Origin: an uncultured Eubacteriales bacterium
Lineage (GTDB): Bacteria > Bacillota_A > Clostridia > Oscillospirales > Oscillospiraceae
Assembly: GCA_949739085.1 (NCBI GenBank)
Contig: CATIYU010000189.1
Location: 1-9,998 of the forward strand
Length of the DNA stretch: 9,998 bases
Direction of reading: 5' to 3'
Of the stretch, positions 7,669 through 9,998 are shown piece by piece; positions within the stretch are counted from its first letter, which is position 1, and each line of letters starts with the position of its first letter. Below the pieces are notes generated by a model. That model saw nothing but the letters and a program-made list of their open reading frames with translations. It was not told the origin of the DNA and ran no database searches. The translations under genes were made by a program, and so were the position numbers.

Positions 7669-9392
7669 AGGTCTCCCCACTCCTCCTCCAGGCCGCCGGG
7701 AAGCTCCACCTCGCCGGTGAATGCCTCCACTTGGTCAAAATACGCCGCAGTCCGCCGGGCGGCCCGGGCGATTTGCAGGGCCTCCTGGCTCGCCACCTGC
7801 TTCTGAAACCAGTCCAGCGCAGCGGCCACCTGGGCCCGCAGTTCTCCCACGGTAATGGCGTAGAGCCGCTCGCCCCGGGCGATCAGGGCCCGGTTCTGCT
7901 CCTGGTCCCGAGGGTGGAGCTTCAGGGCGGCCAGCTCCCGCATCCGCCGCTGGGCTTCCGTCTGGCTGATGTCCCCGCTTTTCAGCAGCAGATGGGCGGT
8001 CTGTCCGGCCTTGGCGGCTACGTCCACCTCCAGGATGCCGTTGATGTCGTAGGTAAAGCGCACGCCGATGGTCTGCTCCCCCTGGGGGGCGGCGGGGACC
8101 CGGATTTGCACGGAGCCCAGGAGCGTGTTGTCCTTGGCGTAGCGGTTTTCGCCCTGGTAGACGTTCACCGTCAGAAGGGTCTGGTTGTCCCGGGAGGTGC
8201 AGTAGGTCTGCACCTTGCTGGAGGGCAGGACGCTGTTGCGCTCAATAATGGGGGACATGAGAGGCTGGCTGTAGTCGGCGTGGTTCTGAACGTCAATACC
8301 CAGGGTGAAGGGACACACATCGGTGAGCACCAGTTCCCGCAGCCCCTCCGCCCGGGCCTTCATGCCAGCGCAGATGCCCGCGCCCAGGGCGATGGCGGTG
8401 TCCGGCTGGGCGCCGGAGGCGGGGTCCTTCCCCAACGCCTGGGCCACGTAGCCCCGCACGGAGGGCATACGGCTGGAGCCGCCCACCATCACCAGCTCGT
8501 CCACCGCTCCGGGCGGAGTGCCGCTGTCCAGCAGTACCCGGCGGACGGGCGCGGTGAGCCGCTTGAAGAGGGCGGCGCTCTTGCGGATGAGCCACTCGTT
8601 GGTCAGCTCGGCGGAGACAGTGCCGTCCTCCCCGCCAGCATACAGCATTAAAACGGACTTTTGGGTGGTCAGGGCCACCTTACAGCTCTCCGCCTGCCGG
8701 AGCAGCAGCTCCCGCTGCTGGCGGGACAGGGAGGCGAAGTCAAGACCGCAGTCCTGGCAGAAGCCCAGAACGATGGCCATATCAAAGTCCCGGCCCCCCA
8801 GCCGGTTGTCCCCGCTGACGGCGGTGACGCTGATTACATTCTCAAACCGCTCCACCAGGCTCACGTCCAGGGTGCCGCCGCCGAAATCGAACACCAGACA
8901 CACCTTGTCCGCGTCCCCGTCTCCGATGTGGGCGGCCACTGCGGCGGCGGATGGCTCGTTTACCAGCCGCTCCACGGTGAGCCCCGCCAGGGCCCCGGCC
9001 CGCTTGGTGGCGGACCGCTGTGCCTCGGCAAAGTAGGCGGGCACGCTGACCACGGCCTCAGTGACCGCCTCCCCCAGAAACGCCTCCGCGTCCGCCCGCA
9101 ACTGCCGCAACACGAAGGAGGAGAGTTCCTCCGGCGTGAATGTCCTGCCGCCCAGATCATAGCGCCTCGCCGTGCCCATCTCCCGCTTGAAGCAGGCGGC
9201 GGTGCGCTCCGGGCAGCTGATGAGCCGTTCCCGGGCCGCCTTGCCCACCAGCACCGAACCGTCCTGGTCCAGGCTCACCACGCTGGGCGTCAAAAACTCC
9301 CCCAGAGCGTTGGGGATGAGCTCCGCCCGCCCGTTCCGCCAGCAGGCGGCCAGGCTGTTGGTAGTTCCCAGATCAATTCCTATGATTGCCAT
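7665..9392 (-). CDS. hscC: HscC-family Hsp70 chaperone
   Basis: ATP-dependent chaperone of 575 residues, shorter than DnaK (about 610-640). The nucleotide-binding domain starts MAIIGIDLGTTNS (phosphate 1 loop), with the FKR lysine at 69, phosphate 2 motif DFGGGTLDVS (169-178) and VMVGGSSRMP (301-310). The join to the substrate domain reads LTDVCPFTLGIDV (356-368), and YDINGILEVDV (448-458) closes the beta sandwich. The helical lid (about 475-575) is short. The start IPNALGEFLTPSVVSLD and the LTD.CP..LG join resemble E. coli HscC more than DnaK, and no grpE or dnaJ is nearby. The start at 9390-9392 has AGGAGG four bases upstream. It overlaps the J-like gene by ATGA, so the two are probably translationally coupled. 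Clients unknown; E. coli HscC is reported to act on sigma-70. Subfamily call by memory, not alignment. Confidence 0.93.
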   Translation of the reverse strand: MAIIGIDLGTTNSLAACWRNGRAELIPNALGEFLTPSVVSLDQDGSVLVGKAARERLISCPERTAACFKREMGTARRYDLGGRTFTPEELSSFVLRQLRADAEAFLGEAVTEAVVSVPAYFAEAQRSATKRAGALAGLTVERLVNEPSAAAVAAHIGDGDADKVCLVFDFGGGTLDVSLVERFENVISVTAVSGDNRLGGRDFDMAIVLGFCQDCGLDFASLSRQQRELLLRQAESCKVALTTQKSVLMLYAGGEDGTVSAELTNEWLIRKSAALFKRLTAPVRRVLLDSGTPPGAVDELVMVGGSSRMPSVRGYVAQALGKDPASGAQPDTAIALGAGICAGMKARAEGLRELVLTDVCPFTLGIDVQNHADYSQPLMSPIIERNSVLPSSKVQTYCTSRDNQTLLTVNVYQGENRYAKDNTLLGSVQIRVPAAPQGEQTIGVRFTYDINGILEVDVAAKAGQTAHLLLKSGDISQTEAQRRMRELAALKLHPRDQEQNRALIARGERLYAITVGELRAQVAAALDWFQKQVASQEALQIARAARRTAAYFDQVEAFTGEVELPGGLEEEWGDL

Positions 9393-9431
9393 AACGCCTC
9401 CTGTCCGGGCCTCATGCGCTTTTGGAATACT

Positions 9432-9452
9432 GCCATAAAATTTTAAAATGGC
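9432..9452. promoter_or_regulatory. Dyad GCCAT-N11-ATGGC (candidate operator)
   Basis: Two 5-bp arms (9432-9436 and 9448-9452) flank an A/T-only centre that includes the palindrome ATTTTAAAAT. The 21-bp span lies between the two divergent genes, just upstream of the plus-strand promoter candidate. It could bind a dimeric regulator, but the arms are short and the match may be chance. Confidence 0.3.
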
Positions 9453-9454
9453 CC

Positions 9455-9488
9455 TTGCATTTTACTATGTCACGTATTATATTATAAA
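9455..9488 (+). promoter_or_regulatory. Candidate promoter of the secreted repeat protein
   Basis: Two overlapping readings are possible: TTGCAT (9455-9460), 17 bp, TATATT (9478-9483); or TTTACT (9461-9466), 16 bp, TATAAA (9483-9488). Both -10 boxes match 5 of 6 consensus bases; the -35 boxes are weaker. Either would give a leader of about 55-60 bases that includes the hairpin at 9494-9516. Confidence 0.45.
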
Positions 9489-9493
9489 CAGTA

Positions 9494-9516
9494 GGGCAAC
9501 CGCCCAGGCGGTTCCC
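9494..9516 (+). promoter_or_regulatory. Inverted repeat in the leader of the repeat-protein gene
   Basis: AACCGCC (9498-9504) and GGCGGTT (9507-9513) form a perfect inverted repeat, widened by GGG (9494-9496) and CCC (9514-9516) with one unpaired C. No U-run follows, so it is not a terminator. As RNA it would form a stem with a four-base loop about 15 bases before the ribosome site, which could protect the 5' end; as DNA it could be an operator. Confidence 0.45.
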
Positions 9517-9549
9517 TGGATTGAAAGAATGGAAAGGGGTTTTCACGCG

Positions 9550-9998
9550 ATGCGAATGAAAAAATGGATGTCCACCGGCCTGGTGTGCGCCTTGTGCGCC
9601 GTGCTGCTGACGGTGACCGCTCTGGCCTGCGGCCACGGACATGGCCGCGGCGCCTCTGGACAGATTGGCGTCTGCCCGTATGACAGCTGCACCACCGGCG
9701 GCCGCCACACCCACGGCGGCGTGACCTACTGCGGCTACGCCCACGAGAGCGGCTATTGCGACGGCAACTGCCATGCCCTGTGCGCCGTGGAGGACTGCAC
9801 TGTCGTGGGCCGCCACACCCATGACGGTGTGACCTACTGCGGCTTTGACCACGAGGGCGGCTTCTGCAACGGGACTTGCTACGCTCTGTGCGCTGTAGAG
9901 GGATGTACCGTCACCGGCCGCCACACTCACGGCGGCGTGACCTACTGCGGCAACCACCACGGCTGCGGCTACTGCGACGGCGGCTGCGCTGTCTCTCA
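9550..9998 (+). CDS. Secreted Cys/His-rich 36-residue repeat protein (partial, runs off the window)
   Basis: The frame is open from the ATG at 9550 to the window end, so only the first 149 codons are visible. Residues 1-27 look like a signal peptide (MRMKKWM, a hydrophobic core, then TALA before Cys27). A short Gly/His stretch follows, then three tandem 36-residue repeats from residue 42. Each shows the order C-x4-C, RHTH, TYCG, H, C(D/N)G, C: five cysteines and at least three histidines in fixed positions. That number of soft ligands suggests zinc or other metal binding, or disulfide cross-links after export; which one cannot be decided from sequence. A GGAAAGGGG ribosome site lies 10 bases before this ATG and is too far from the ATG at 9556. 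The antisense frame over this stretch is low-complexity and is rejected. I do not recognise a characterised family; similar Cys/His repeats may exist in other gut clostridia. Confidence 0.85.
   Translation, partial: MRMKKWMSTGLVCALCAVLLTVTALACGHGHGRGASGQIGVCPYDSCTTGGRHTHGGVTYCGYAHESGYCDGNCHALCAVEDCTVVGRHTHDGVTYCGFDHEGGFCNGTCYALCAVEGCTVTGRHTHGGVTYCGNHHGCGYCDGGCAVS
9673..9998 (+). repeat. Tandem 108-bp coding repeat, three copies
   Basis: Units start at 9673, 9781 and 9889, each 108 bp (36 codons) with no insertions between them. The most constant stretch is the one coding RHTH(G/D)GVTYCG. The third copy reaches residue 36 almost exactly at the window edge, so further copies may follow. The second and third copies share the opening CAVE.CTV, while the first opens CPYDSCT. 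Confidence 0.9.

Larger units (their letters stand above)
9393..9549. other. Divergent promoter region between hscC and the repeat-protein gene
   Basis: This 157-bp gap is much more AT-rich in its centre (9436-9490) than the rest of the window. It holds the ribosome sites of both genes, a candidate plus-strand promoter, a dyad GCCAT-N11-ATGGC (9432-9452) and a leader hairpin (9494-9516). I could not identify a convincing hscC promoter with normal spacing, although TATAAT-like hexamers occur on both strands near 9475-9490. Confidence 0.6.

Noticed and set aside
6316..7806. Plus-strand open frame of 496 codons across the terminator, the J-like gene and the end of hscC
   Set aside because: It covers two genes and a terminator on the other strand, and its product shows no domain; it is a GC-rich shadow.
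9412..9960. Minus-strand frame of 182 codons opposite the secreted repeat protein
   Set aside because: Its Ala/Val/Gly-rich repeats (VGHAAVGVAA) are the antisense of the 108-bp repeat. The plus frame has a signal peptide, a ribosome site and conserved Cys/His positions.
9673..9998. Could the regular 108-bp repeat be a CRISPR or other non-coding array?
   Set aside because: There are no spacers: the units are contiguous, in frame, and vary mostly while keeping Cys and His codons, as expected for protein repeats.

Overview
The window (about 62% G+C by eye) looks like chromosome from a high-GC, Gram-positive-type anaerobe, most likely an Oscillospiraceae-like gut clostridium (the Oscillibacter/Flavonifractor/Lawsonibacter sort). 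The reasons are strong AGGAGG ribosome binding sites, ATGA-type overlaps, rho-independent terminators, and protein families typical of those genomes. The placement is inference; no rRNA or other taxonomic marker is present.

Layout. Six genes lie on the minus strand and one partial gene on the plus strand. Reading in the minus direction from the right: (1) a two-gene operon with an HscC-type Hsp70 (7665-9392) overlapping by ATGA a membrane-anchored J-domain-like protein (6451-7668), closed by a terminator hairpin (6414-6446). (2) A two-gene ABC-2 exporter operon, ATPase (5561-6286) overlapping by ATGA the permease (3975-5564), with a candidate promoter of unusual 19-bp spacing (6316-6346) and a long terminator hairpin (3878-3924). 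(3) A gene for a zinc-ribbon/TIR/RCC1-propeller/coiled-coil protein (1684-3639), with a good sigma-A-type promoter whose -35 is embedded in a perfect dyad. (4) guaA (82-1623), which starts with TTG 60 bp after the TIR gene and has no obvious promoter of its own. Divergent from hscC, on the plus strand, is the start of a secreted protein made of Cys/His-rich 36-residue repeats (9550 to the window end).

How the parts may work together. HscC and the J-like protein are almost certainly an Hsp70/co-chaperone pair, as HscC and its Djl partners are in E. coli. Here the partner crosses the membrane once, carries HPE where J domains have HPD, and has an outside domain with four cysteines. The ABC pair is an exporter of unknown substrate. 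The TIR protein has the layout of an intracellular sensor (propeller) joined to a TIR effector, but the position expected to hold the catalytic glutamate is valine. It may therefore be a non-enzymatic TIR scaffold or a degenerated effector. Its position directly before guaA suggests a shared transcript.

The most unusual items are the TIR-RCC1 protein with its valine substitution and dyad-controlled promoter, and the secreted Cys/His repeat protein divergent from the membrane-linked HscC system.
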